From: CAYSBK01 sp964429265
GTDB taxonomy: Bacteria; Planctomycetota; Phycisphaerae; Sedimentisphaerales; Anaerobacaceae
Reading direction: 5' to 3'
Assembly (NCBI GenBank): GCA_964429265.1
Contig: CAYSBK010000006.1
Location: forward strand, 1-37,585
Length of the DNA: 37,585 nt
Shown one piece after another: positions 23,786 through 31,568 of this stretch. A model generated the notes under the pieces. It made no database searches, was not told the DNA's origin, and was given only the letters and a program-made list of their open reading frames with translations. Within the stretch, counting starts at the first letter, position 1; each line of letters opens with the position of its first letter. A program made the position numbers and the translations under genes.

Positions 23786-24180
23786 CTTGTTTCCCGTGTT
23801 GGTCGAGTCGCCGGCGAAAACCTCCGTTTTTTCGCCGCGAAGCTTCAAGCTACAATATGTTGTATGCTCCCGAATCCTTTCGGGAGCCCGCTGGCATCTT
23901 ACAGTATTGATATCGACACCTCCGGGGGAAAAACTTTAGAAAACTTCGGATGTGCGTTAACGTCCTTAAACAAAGCAGTTAGGGCCGTTTTGCCGCTCTG
24001 GCGGCGATATTAGTGGCAATAACAGGGATAATCCCTACCGACTTCTCGCCCGCAGCCACGCACAAGTGGGTAATTGAGGCAACATACAATATGTAGTAAT
24101 CCTGCGTAAACCAGGACAACCGGCATGGTAAAGGCAGGCGCTGTTTTATCGGAAGCACCAGGGCCAAACCGGCGGTAGGG
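23786..24180. other. Intergenic region with hairpin and promoter-like elements
   Basis: About 395 bases between gspM and the FlgM-like gene, without a convincing gene. It contains a hairpin, GCTCCCGA (23866-23873) with TCGGGAGC (23880-23887). The near-palindrome TACAATATGTTGTA (23851-23864) recurs in altered form at 24085-24098. On the minus strand it contains TAAAGTTT (23931-23938) and GTCGATAT (23910-23917), resembling a sigma-28 promoter with a spacer two bases too long. Confidence 0.45.
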
Positions 24181-24675
24181 TCAGAAGTGATACCTGAAAT
24201 CAACCGCGACCGTCCAGACGTCGGGGGTGCCTTTTGCGGCGGTCAGGACTATCTGGCGGCACTGCAGGGCAGGCCACCTCATTTGCAGGGCCGAGAGGAA
24301 CTCGGCGAACTGGTTTATGCTGACGCCCTTGAGTTCCACGCGACAGGTCTGAACTTTTTTGCCCTGGGTGATGTGCGGCGGCTGTGAGCTGAGCTTGTAA
24401 CTGGCCGGTGCTATGCGTACGGCCTTGGCGACCTGCTCGATGGCACGATAGTACTCAAAATCACTTGCCGGTTTTGTTTGCTTTGCGAGGCGGTCGGGAT
24501 CGAGCGTGAGGATTCGCTCGACCTTTTGCCTGGCCTGCTGGCCGTACTGAAGATCGTCCCGCAGGGCCTTCTCTGCAGCCGGCAGGTAGAACACACCAAC
24601 AACAAGCGGCCACAGGCCCACGACGGCCGGCACCAGGATGTAGTAAAACAGCGGGTTTTTGTAGATATCCTTCAT
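24181..24675 (-). CDS. gspM: Type II secretion inner-membrane protein GspM/PilO-like
   Basis: A 164-residue bitopic protein. A short cytoplasmic N-terminus leads into a transmembrane helix at about residues 10-32 (LFYYILVPAVVGLWPLVVGVF type), a charged helix, and a periplasmic ferredoxin-like domain ending in WTVAVDFRYHF. This is the architecture of GspM and PilO, which form the inner-membrane platform with GspL and GspF. Sequence identity in this family is low, so the call rests on position and topology. The ATG overlaps the gspL stop by four bases (ATGA). It is the last gene of the secretion cluster. Confidence 0.8.
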   Translation of the reverse strand: MKDIYKNPLFYYILVPAVVGLWPLVVGVFYLPAAEKALRDDLQYGQQARQKVERILTLDPDRLAKQTKPASDFEYYRAIEQVAKAVRIAPASYKLSSQPPHITQGKKVQTCRVELKGVSINQFAEFLSALQMRWPALQCRQIVLTAAKGTPDVWTVAVDFRYHF

Positions 24676-26144
24676 CGGCGTTTACCCCTGCCGATAGTCT
24701 TTGGACCTTTGGGGTCGATAGTTATATTGAACCGACGACGAGGGCCGTCCTGGGCGTGGTTGCTCTTGGTGATGCATAACTTCTCACCGACAGTATCGAA
24801 CAGATAAATGGCGCTCGACGCGTTCGCAACGTCACCGATTACGTGGATAAACTTGTCGCTGACGGTTATCTTGTCCAGTTTCAGGTCCGTTCGTTTTGCA
24901 CAGCGGTTGAACGCTTCGAGCAACAGGGCAAGCCTCGAGGCGAGGGTGTTCTCGTCGGCGGAGCTGCCACCGCTTCGCTCAAGCTTCTTGACGATGCTGT
25001 CGAGCCTTCGAACGGCATCTTTCATCTTGGCCGGCATCTTGTATCCCATCGCCGCCACGGAGTATTGCGGTTGTATGTAGTTGCGGATTTTCCTGCTGTA
25101 GCCGTTGACCTGCAGCAACTGGGCGGTCAGGTAAACACCCAGTGCCACCAGCAGCACGGTAAGGCTTGCGCTAAGGTATTTAACCGCTTTTTCAAGGCGG
25201 CGTCTCCTGCCCTGGTAGGGCATATAATCGTTGCGGAAATTGAGGGTTTGCATCTCGGCCGGCCGCGCCAACGCCGCACCGCAAGCGATCGCCAAGGCTG
25301 CAGGTCCACACGGGCCATCCTCATCATCAGGGGCAGACATAAGCGAGTCGGGCAAGTCGACGGGTTCGACATCCGTGCCGAGTTGCTCGCTGAGCCGGGG
25401 GCAGTCCAGCGAACGGTCAAAGCCCAGAACGAGGAGTTTATCGAGGTGTTCTTGCGGCCAGAATAGCGCTGCAGTAATGGGAACCTGCCGGCTCAAAAGC
25501 GCGGCGGCGTCCTGGGCGGCACCGACCAGAAAGGTCCGCGTGCGAGGCCCTTCCAGCGAGGGGCCGAGGCCGACCAGGTACACATTGTCGGCCGCCAGCA
25601 CGGCGTAAAGGCAGTTGAGCTCCGACTCCGGCTGGAGCACCGATTCGATGAATCTTGCCAGGCACATTGCGTCCGGCTCGATGGTTATCGGGTCCAGGCC
25701 GTGGCTTTGGAATGCCGACAGCAGTTCGGCCAGGTGCTGGTGCTCGGCGGTAAAGACGGTCAGTTCGGAGCCTTCATTCTCGGGACGCGCCGCGTAAGCC
25801 ACTGCCAGCTTGCTGATATCACTGGCCAAGGTCTCTTCGGTGTCGAAGCGAACGGTTTGCCTGATCTGCCTGGGGTCCTGGAAGTCGCTGTGGACGCGGT
25901 GCTGCATAAACATAGAACAATGCAAAGCAACGAACATTTCCGGGGTATTCCACTGCCTGCGGGCACAGCCCTCGGCCACAAGCCCGGCCACCTGCTCCAG
26001 GGGCGACGACGCCTCGTCGGGGTTATGGGGCCTGCTGACGGTGAAACAGCCGAGCGCCTTTCCGCCCGGCGAAGGCGAATCGAGACAGACCGCCGTAGCA
26101 GCGGTGGCACTTATATGTATGCCGAGATAAGTTCGTTTTTCCAC
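24672..26144 (-). CDS. gspL: Type II secretion protein GspL (PilM/PilN-like)
   Basis: A 490-residue protein with a cytoplasmic actin-like (PilM/GspL) domain at about residues 1-280 (starting EKRTYLGIHISATAATAV), a single transmembrane helix near 328-350 and a periplasmic PilN-like domain. In the secretion machine it links the ATPase GspE to GspM. The start was set at the GTG at 26144 because AGGAGG lies nine bases upstream and PilM-type proteins begin close to this motif. A GTG at 26162, overlapping the gspK stop, would add six residues. It overlaps gspM by four bases at its 3' end. Confidence 0.85.
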   Translation of the reverse strand: MEKRTYLGIHISATAATAVCLDSPSPGGKALGCFTVSRPHNPDEASSPLEQVAGLVAEGCARRQWNTPEMFVALHCSMFMQHRVHSDFQDPRQIRQTVRFDTEETLASDISKLAVAYAARPENEGSELTVFTAEHQHLAELLSAFQSHGLDPITIEPDAMCLARFIESVLQPESELNCLYAVLAADNVYLVGLGPSLEGPRTRTFLVGAAQDAAALLSRQVPITAALFWPQEHLDKLLVLGFDRSLDCPRLSEQLGTDVEPVDLPDSLMSAPDDEDGPCGPAALAIACGAALARPAEMQTLNFRNDYMPYQGRRRRLEKAVKYLSASLTVLLVALGVYLTAQLLQVNGYSRKIRNYIQPQYSVAAMGYKMPAKMKDAVRRLDSIVKKLERSGGSSADENTLASRLALLLEAFNRCAKRTDLKLDKITVSDKFIHVIGDVANASSAIYLFDTVGEKLCITKSNHAQDGPRRRFNITIDPKGPKTIGRGKRR

Positions 26145-26158
26145 GGTGATCTGCCTCC

Positions 26159-27559
26159 TCACGAAGAAATCATCGCGATTTTCCTGACGTTTTTACCGGT
26201 CTTGACGACGGCAACGACAGCGGAAGACTCGGCCAGGCCGCTGACCGCCGTTATGCGGACCGTGAAAAACGTGCTTCTGGTCGTGATGAAATCTTCGCAT
26301 TTGCGTATCGAATCAGAGTAACGCAACAGCTCGCTTTTTAACTCGTCTATATCCTTGAAGGGCTTTATACGTCTTCTGGCGATGATTTGGTCGGCGATAT
26401 CGACCTCGTCGCCGCCGAATACAAAGGCGGCCTCCAGCACGTGCCGCGGGGCCGTATTGATATTCACCCGCGTCGAACCCCAGGTCCCAATATATTTCAG
26501 CGGGGACTCGCAGCGGCTGTCGGTGACGATGGTCGGTCTTGCAAGGGGCTCGGCATCCAGCAGCGAACTGTGAAGCAACCGTGCAAAATCGGCGGCCTGC
26601 TGGGCCTGCTGGGCGGCGGGCGATATCCTCGTGGTGGTGTAGCGCTGCCTTGAGCTTCTGAGCCTGCTGATGCGCGAGCCGCGCTGGGAAGAGCCGCTCG
26701 GCAGCCCGCCGACGCGCCGTCTCTGGACTTTTTCCTTGAACTTTATCTTGAACGGCTTGAGCTGGCGAAGCTCCTCCAGTGCCTGCTCGGCAACGGCAAC
26801 ATCGGTCTCATTGGCATCCATCCAGGCACAGAAAGTTTCGAATCCCGCGCGGACCTCCCGCTCGCGCTGCTTGTCGTCCATCAGCATCCACCCGATCGGG
26901 TACTTGGCGTTTTCGTCCTCTATGCGGATTGTGACCTTCGCGGTTCCGATTTCCAGTTCGATCGGCTTTATCACGTTCGGCCAGGCCGGTCCGTAGGGCC
27001 CCGGCACGAACAGGTCGTTCGACCCGGCCGGGTAACCACTCAACGACAAGGAGGCCCAGCCGTTGGCGTCGTTGAAATCATTGGGCCCGTTTACGTCGTT
27101 GCCGCCCAGAACCATCTTCATCACATCCATAAGTTCAGGGTCGGTGACCTCGCCGCCGGCGCCCGCAGCGCCGGTGTCCGGGTAGGGTTGCGCGTAATCC
27201 CCATAGGCAGGATTATTTGCCTCAGCCGCACGGATGGCGGCGACCTCGTCGAGCAACTGCTGGTACTCGGGCTCGCTGAGACGGAAGATATCCGAAAAAT
27301 CGGGTACATTCGGCCGGGCCACAAGCGCAGGTGTTATCCGCGGCAGCCTGTCCAGCGCATACTTCACCGCCGAATCGCAGGCATAGCGCGAGGCCTGATA
27401 GTCGATGATATACTGGCTGCGGCGTCGCTGCGACGAGACCATACTGCTTACCATATACCCCAGCCAGGCCAGCACCACCAACAGCACCAGCGTCACCAGC
27501 AAAACGAAGCCGGTGCGGTGTGGTCTTTCGGCAATCAATTGTCCTCTGTCATCAACCAT
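26159..27559 (-). CDS. gspK: Type II secretion minor pseudopilin GspK
   Basis: A 466-residue minor pseudopilin that would sit at the tip of the pseudopilus. The prepilin site is TG-FVLLVTLVLLVVLAW. The fifth mature residue is not Glu, which is the known peculiarity of GspK compared with other pseudopilins. The C-terminal domain carries the GspK/helix-hairpin region VNINTAPRHVLEAAF and then IIARRRIKPFKDIDEL (about residues 370-420). It is larger than the usual 300-330 residues, with a low-complexity Arg/Ser-rich segment around 280-310. Its start is 14 bases after the gspJ stop. No strong ribosome site is seen, so translation may depend on upstream genes. Confidence 0.9.
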   Translation of the reverse strand: MVDDRGQLIAERPHRTGFVLLVTLVLLVVLAWLGYMVSSMVSSQRRRSQYIIDYQASRYACDSAVKYALDRLPRITPALVARPNVPDFSDIFRLSEPEYQQLLDEVAAIRAAEANNPAYGDYAQPYPDTGAAGAGGEVTDPELMDVMKMVLGGNDVNGPNDFNDANGWASLSLSGYPAGSNDLFVPGPYGPAWPNVIKPIELEIGTAKVTIRIEDENAKYPIGWMLMDDKQREREVRAGFETFCAWMDANETDVAVAEQALEELRQLKPFKIKFKEKVQRRRVGGLPSGSSQRGSRISRLRSSRQRYTTTRISPAAQQAQQAADFARLLHSSLLDAEPLARPTIVTDSRCESPLKYIGTWGSTRVNINTAPRHVLEAAFVFGGDEVDIADQIIARRRIKPFKDIDELKSELLRYSDSIRKCEDFITTRSTFFTVRITAVSGLAESSAVVAVVKTGKNVRKIAMISS

Positions 27560-27573
27560 TCAACCGTACCATC

Positions 27574-28515
27574 TCATCTGGGCGGTTTCCTGAAATCGGG
27601 TAGCGCCCTGCGCCGGCCGGGACCCACGCCCGGCCTGAGCTGGGACTCGCCTGTGGCGCCGGAGCGGCGACCGCCGGACGCCGGTGACCGAGAGCCTGCC
27701 GCTGCCGGCTGCTCATCAAGCAGACCTTTGCCGAGTTCGCTTTCGGGCAGATTGGGCTCGGCAAGCTCATCCAGGTCGTTCGGTTCGGACGGATTGTACT
27801 TATATTCCTCAGGGAAAAAGACGAACTTGATATTCCTGGTCCTGTTTATCGCAATGTTTCGAGTATAAAGCTGCTCGGGCGGGATTTCAAACGTACCCTG
27901 CTCGGTTTCGTACGGCTCGGCGAAAGATATCTCGACAACGAGACCGCGCGGCAACGTCTTCCCCGGCCAGGTGTCAAAGAAGGTATTGTCGGGTCCGGGC
28001 ACCTTGACACTGAAATAGGTTACGCCCGAACAGACGGCGACGAACGGGTAGGCCCTTTCCCAGTCGGCCCTCTGTTCGTCGAGCAGCTTGTCTTCGCTGA
28101 CCAGGCCGCTGTGCTTTCGGTAAAGCACCAGGCCGTTGGCGTCGCTTTCGTAATCGGGGCTGGTCTGCCAGACGACCGTTTCAAATTCCTGGTCGGGCTT
28201 CGTGGTGTCGATCGTCTTGACTATACGCAACTGGGCCGCCTGGTAGCCGCCTGCCGGCTTGTTCTTGACGTATATCTTTGTATCGGAGCCCGCGCCGGTG
28301 GTCATACGGTCGAGGTCTTCGGCGATAAGCTGCAGCACCTCTCGCGCCAGCCGGCCCGTGCCGAGATGACGCTCCACCGTCGCCACACTTGCCTGGGCAT
28401 GGCTGTGAATCGTTATCATCGCCACCAACACCAGGGCGCTTATAACGACCACTGCTATAACCTCGGCCAGCGTGAAGCCGCGTGCGAGTGCCAAGTTTTT
28501 CCCGGCCACGTTCAT
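27574..28515 (-). CDS. gspJ: Type II secretion minor pseudopilin GspJ
   Basis: A 313-residue minor pseudopilin. The prepilin peptidase site is ARG-FTLAEV, with Glu at mature position 5, followed by a hydrophobic N-terminal helix. The globular domain has the beta-rich GspJ pattern (for example LPRGLVVEISFAEPYE). A Pro/Gly/Arg-rich tail of about 55 residues ends the protein and is not typical. GspJ forms the tip with GspI and GspK. The ATG follows the gspI stop after three bases (TGAGCGATG), implying translational coupling. The J versus H/I assignment rests on gene order. Confidence 0.82.
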   Translation of the reverse strand: MNVAGKNLALARGFTLAEVIAVVVISALVLVAMITIHSHAQASVATVERHLGTGRLAREVLQLIAEDLDRMTTGAGSDTKIYVKNKPAGGYQAAQLRIVKTIDTTKPDQEFETVVWQTSPDYESDANGLVLYRKHSGLVSEDKLLDEQRADWERAYPFVAVCSGVTYFSVKVPGPDNTFFDTWPGKTLPRGLVVEISFAEPYETEQGTFEIPPEQLYTRNIAINRTRNIKFVFFPEEYKYNPSEPNDLDELAEPNLPESELGKGLLDEQPAAAGSRSPASGGRRSGATGESQLRPGVGPGRRRALPDFRKPPR

Positions 28516-28518
28516 CGC

Positions 28519-29298
28519 TCAAAAAGCCTCCGTCTCCGGTTCCGGCATATCCGTAGGTTCCTCCGTTTCAACACCGCTAAAGTCCCGCTCAGACGACAAT
28601 TCCTGCTCGAAGTCCGTGTTGAGGTCGGTCTGGTCGGGATGCTGCTGAGCCTGGAAGAAGAGCCTGTCGGCGATGGTGGGGTTGCCGCCCGTTGCCTTGT
28701 AAAGCTCCAGCTCGGGAATCAGGAAGAAGCCGCTGGGGGTCGTGCGCATACCGTTGTCGAGCCACTGCTGGATCGTCTCTGGGTCGACCTGGGCGTAGTT
28801 GGCGGCCTCTTCCACGGTGGCGATAAGGTTGTCGGCCATCTGGAGCTCGGCCTGCTGCTTGGCCTGCGTTACCTTCTGGACCTGCTCATCAGTCAGGGGG
28901 CTGAGCCAATGGGTCAGTTCGACGGTCTGAGGCTGGCCCTGGGTGTCGGTGTACTCAGCGGTGCATACCGCCCGCAGCCACATCCTGCCTTCGAGCGGCT
29001 CGTTGAAAATCTCGATGACGTTTCGCCAGGCGATGTCGGGATACAATTCGCTCGAGCCGTATTCGAGTTCTTCCTTGGTGGTGGCCTTTGTAAGAATCCT
29101 TTCCATATTGTTACGGGCCACTTCGAACGCCCGCATCCGCAGCGTAAGGTCCGCGGCGGTGCTGACACTGCGGTTGATGACCACGACCACGCCGGAACCC
29201 ACCATAGCCAGAATCAACACGGCCCCGACGGCTTCGGGCAGGGTGAAGCCGGCTGCTCGCAGTGCCCCAGGTCGATTGCATTTCTTAGAACGGTACAT
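28519..29298 (-). CDS. gspI: Type II secretion minor pseudopilin GspI
   Basis: A 259-residue minor pseudopilin. The cleavage site is AAG-FTLPEAVG, with Glu at mature position 5 and a hydrophobic helix after it. GspI is normally only about 120-130 residues; this one has a long, acidic, Gln/Glu-rich C-terminal half (about residues 130-259) that is likely surface-exposed. The helical segment RAFEVARNNMERIL after the membrane helix fits GspI. Its start overlaps the gspH stop by 14 bases. Assignment to I rests mainly on position between H and J. Confidence 0.8.
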   Translation of the reverse strand: MYRSKKCNRPGALRAAGFTLPEAVGAVLILAMVGSGVVVVINRSVSTAADLTLRMRAFEVARNNMERILTKATTKEELEYGSSELYPDIAWRNVIEIFNEPLEGRMWLRAVCTAEYTDTQGQPQTVELTHWLSPLTDEQVQKVTQAKQQAELQMADNLIATVEEAANYAQVDPETIQQWLDNGMRTTPSGFFLIPELELYKATGGNPTIADRLFFQAQQHPDQTDLNTDFEQELSSERDFSGVETEEPTDMPEPETEAF

Positions 29299-29860
29299 CT
29301 TCCGGTGCCCTCGGCCACAACAGTGGCACGTCGCCTTTCTTAAGCTCGACGACCCTGTTGAGGCGATTGATTACTATCGAGTAGGGATGGTCCTGCTCGT
29401 CGAGCAGCACGACCTTGCCGCCGTACTGCCAGCCGGCGTGCCCGGCTCGAAACTTGGCGATTGCATCGTTGGTGTAGTCGCCGTCGTCAAACATAACATA
29501 CGACACCCAGCATTTGTCACTGAGATACCTGTCAACGATGATTTCTTCCTCGAGGACCTGCGAAAGGTCCGGCGAGGTGATCTGCCTCAGGGTATATCTC
29601 TGTTCGGTCAGGTCGATAATCACCTCGTATCGCTTATTGCTCTGCGCCGCGGCGTTTGCGGCCATCTGAAAGGCTGAAACCAACTCCTGCACTTCGCCCT
29701 TGAAGGTGCCCTGTCGCAGCAGTCCAAAGATATTCGGCACGGCCAGCAGCAACAGCAGCCCAAGGATAACGACCACCACTATCAGCTCGGTGAAGGTGAA
29801 GGCCGTCGGCCTTGCCCGGCTGGTGCTACTGGGCATCGGTGCTGTAAAGGTCCGCGTCAT
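29285..29860 (-). CDS. gspH: Type II secretion minor pseudopilin GspH
   Basis: A 191-residue pseudopilin. The cleavage site is TA-FTFTELIVVV: alanine replaces the usual glycine just before the cut, while Glu at mature position 5 is kept. A strongly hydrophobic helix follows, then a beta-rich GspH-like domain. The leader is long (about 20 residues) and contains a second ATG (29836) that overlaps the gspG stop codon, so the start is uncertain; 29860 has GAAGG close by. It overlaps both gspG (3' part) and gspI. Identity as H is inferred from order and size. Confidence 0.8.
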   Translation of the reverse strand: MTRTFTAPMPSSTSRARPTAFTFTELIVVVVILGLLLLLAVPNIFGLLRQGTFKGEVQELVSAFQMAANAAAQSNKRYEVIIDLTEQRYTLRQITSPDLSQVLEEEIIVDRYLSDKCWVSYVMFDDGDYTNDAIAKFRAGHAGWQYGGKVVLLDEQDHPYSIVINRLNRVVELKKGDVPLLWPRAPEDVPF

Positions 29861-30266
29861 AACCTTCGCCGCCCTCTTCGCCGTCCGCGCCCCAGCTTAT
29901 GATCACGAACCCATTGGTTTCCGGATCAAGCTGGTAATAGAACTCATTGCCCCAGGCGTCGGTCGGCACTTCGGTGGTTTCGAGATAGCCGCCCGGCGGG
30001 TAATTCTCCACGTCGCCGGGGTCCTGCACAAGGGCGTTGAGTCCTTCTTCCTCGGTGGGATACCGGTTGTGGTTCATTTTGAACTCCTGAACCTTCGCAG
30101 CCAGCATCTTGAGATTGACCTTGGTGGTGGTGACCCGGGCCTTGTCTATCTGGTTCGTGACCCTGGTGGCAACCAGTGTGAACAACAGGCCGAGTATTAT
30201 CAGCACGGCCATCAACTCGATCATCGTGAAACCTTTTTTCGCCTGGCTTTTTTTCCTCTTGGTCAT
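29826..30266 (-). CDS. gspG: Type II secretion major pseudopilin GspG
   Basis: A 146-residue major pseudopilin, the subunit that polymerises into the piston-like pseudopilus. The prepilin site is KKG-FTMIELMAVLIILGLL. The body has the classical RYPTEEEGLNALVQDP and TDAWGNEFYY motifs. The C-terminal SWGADGEEGGEGYDADL forms the calcium-binding loop typical of GspG. AGGAG lies seven bases before the ATG, the best ribosome site in the cluster, consistent with the need for many copies. It is separated from gspF by 69 bases and overlaps gspH. Confidence 0.96.
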   Translation of the reverse strand: MTKRKKSQAKKGFTMIELMAVLIILGLLFTLVATRVTNQIDKARVTTTKVNLKMLAAKVQEFKMNHNRYPTEEEGLNALVQDPGDVENYPPGGYLETTEVPTDAWGNEFYYQLDPETNGFVIISWGADGEEGGEGYDADLYSTDAQ

Positions 30267-30335
30267 TTGTGCACTCCTAAAAAACCGCTGGGCGCCAAAT
30301 GCCGCGCCTGTCGGCCTTCGGCACCCCCGCCGCCG

Positions 30336-31559
30336 TCACCGGCCGCTGGCGGAAGCCGAAAGCTGCAGTATGGGCAGTATCGTGGCATAGGCGATAATCC
30401 CGACAATCAGCGCCATAACGATTATGATAAGCGGCTCGATGGCCGCACTTAACCTTTCAATCACAACGTCCGAGGAGGCCTCGAGGTTTTCGCTGATATT
30501 GCGGAGCATCGCTTCCAGCTCACCGCTTTTTTCTCCGACGGAGACCATATGGGCAATCGCCGGGTCGATGACGCCGCTGTCCTGCAGTGGTGTGGCGATG
30601 TCGGCTCCGGCGAGGATTCTCTCTCTCGCCTGCGCGACGGCATTTTTCATAAGGGTATTGCCGGTTACCTCCCCGACAACGCGCAGCGACTCGGCCATAG
30701 GCAACCCCGAGCCGAGCAGCGTCGAGAGAGTTGACGCGAAGCGGGCCACCACGCGCTGCTTTATAAGAGGCCCCAGCAACGGCAGGGACAACAGCAACTT
30801 GTCGCGCATATAGGCGCCTCGTGGTGTTCGCAGGAACTTCTTGACGGAATACACTATCACGGCGATAACCGCGATAACGATTAGAGCACGCCAACTGGTA
30901 AGGGTGTAACTGACGTTCATCAACTGGCGGGTGATCCATGGCAGCTCCTGGCCGTTCTTTTCGATTTGAACGGCTACGGTGGGGATAACCTTGATGGTCA
31001 GAAACAAAACCGCCGCGATGCAGAAAAGTATCAGCACCATCGGGTAAATCATCGCGGTGATGACCTTCGACTCGACACGCTGTCTCTTTTCGAGGAAGTT
31101 GGCCAGGATGCTGAAGCTCTTGCCGAGCGTTCCGGTGACTTCGCCGACGCGAATCATACTTATGTATATAACATCGAAGTAATCGCTGTAATCCCGAAGC
31201 GAATCGGCGAAGGACTCGCCGGTGATCACCCGGTCCCTGATATCACAGATGGCGTTCTTGAGCCGCTCGTCGGAGGTCTGCAGCGTCAGCACCGACAGCG
31301 CCTCGGTCAGCTTTATACCCGAATTGATCAGCGTCGCCATCTGCTTGGTGAAGTCAATCAGCTGAGTCTTGCCGCTTTTGCCGAAGACCGACAGCACGGC
31401 GGCCTTTGCGCGGCCGGCCGTGGGGACTTCGGTGACGCTCGTCGGGTGCATACTGCGGATACGAAGCTGCTTGCGGGCGGCATACGAGTTCTCTGCCGCC
31501 AGCGCCCCGCGGACTTTCCTGCCGTCCGCAGCTATTGCTGTGTACTGGTACCTCGGCAT
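30336..31559 (-). CDS. gspF: Type II secretion inner-membrane platform protein GspF
   Basis: A 407-residue polytopic protein with two copies of the T2SSF domain (about residues 70-195 and 275-395) and three membrane helices. The N-terminal PRYQYTAIAADGRKVRGALAA is the standard GspF start. Key segments are GIKLTEALSVL and GLPMAESLRVV at the beginning of each repeat, and the C-terminal helix with PLIIIVMALIVGIIAY. It anchors the ATPase and the assembling pseudopilus. The gene begins ten bases after gspE ends. There is no evident ribosome site, so coupling to gspE is likely. Confidence 0.95.
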   Translation of the reverse strand: MPRYQYTAIAADGRKVRGALAAENSYAARKQLRIRSMHPTSVTEVPTAGRAKAAVLSVFGKSGKTQLIDFTKQMATLINSGIKLTEALSVLTLQTSDERLKNAICDIRDRVITGESFADSLRDYSDYFDVIYISMIRVGEVTGTLGKSFSILANFLEKRQRVESKVITAMIYPMVLILFCIAAVLFLTIKVIPTVAVQIEKNGQELPWITRQLMNVSYTLTSWRALIVIAVIAVIVYSVKKFLRTPRGAYMRDKLLLSLPLLGPLIKQRVVARFASTLSTLLGSGLPMAESLRVVGEVTGNTLMKNAVAQARERILAGADIATPLQDSGVIDPAIAHMVSVGEKSGELEAMLRNISENLEASSDVVIERLSAAIEPLIIIVMALIVGIIAYATILPILQLSASASGR

Positions 31560-31568
31560 AAGCTGTGC

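Noticed and set aside
23979..24203. Possible 74-residue protein between gspM and the FlgM-like gene
   Set aside because: No ribosome site or family resemblance, and it overlaps the end of gspM.
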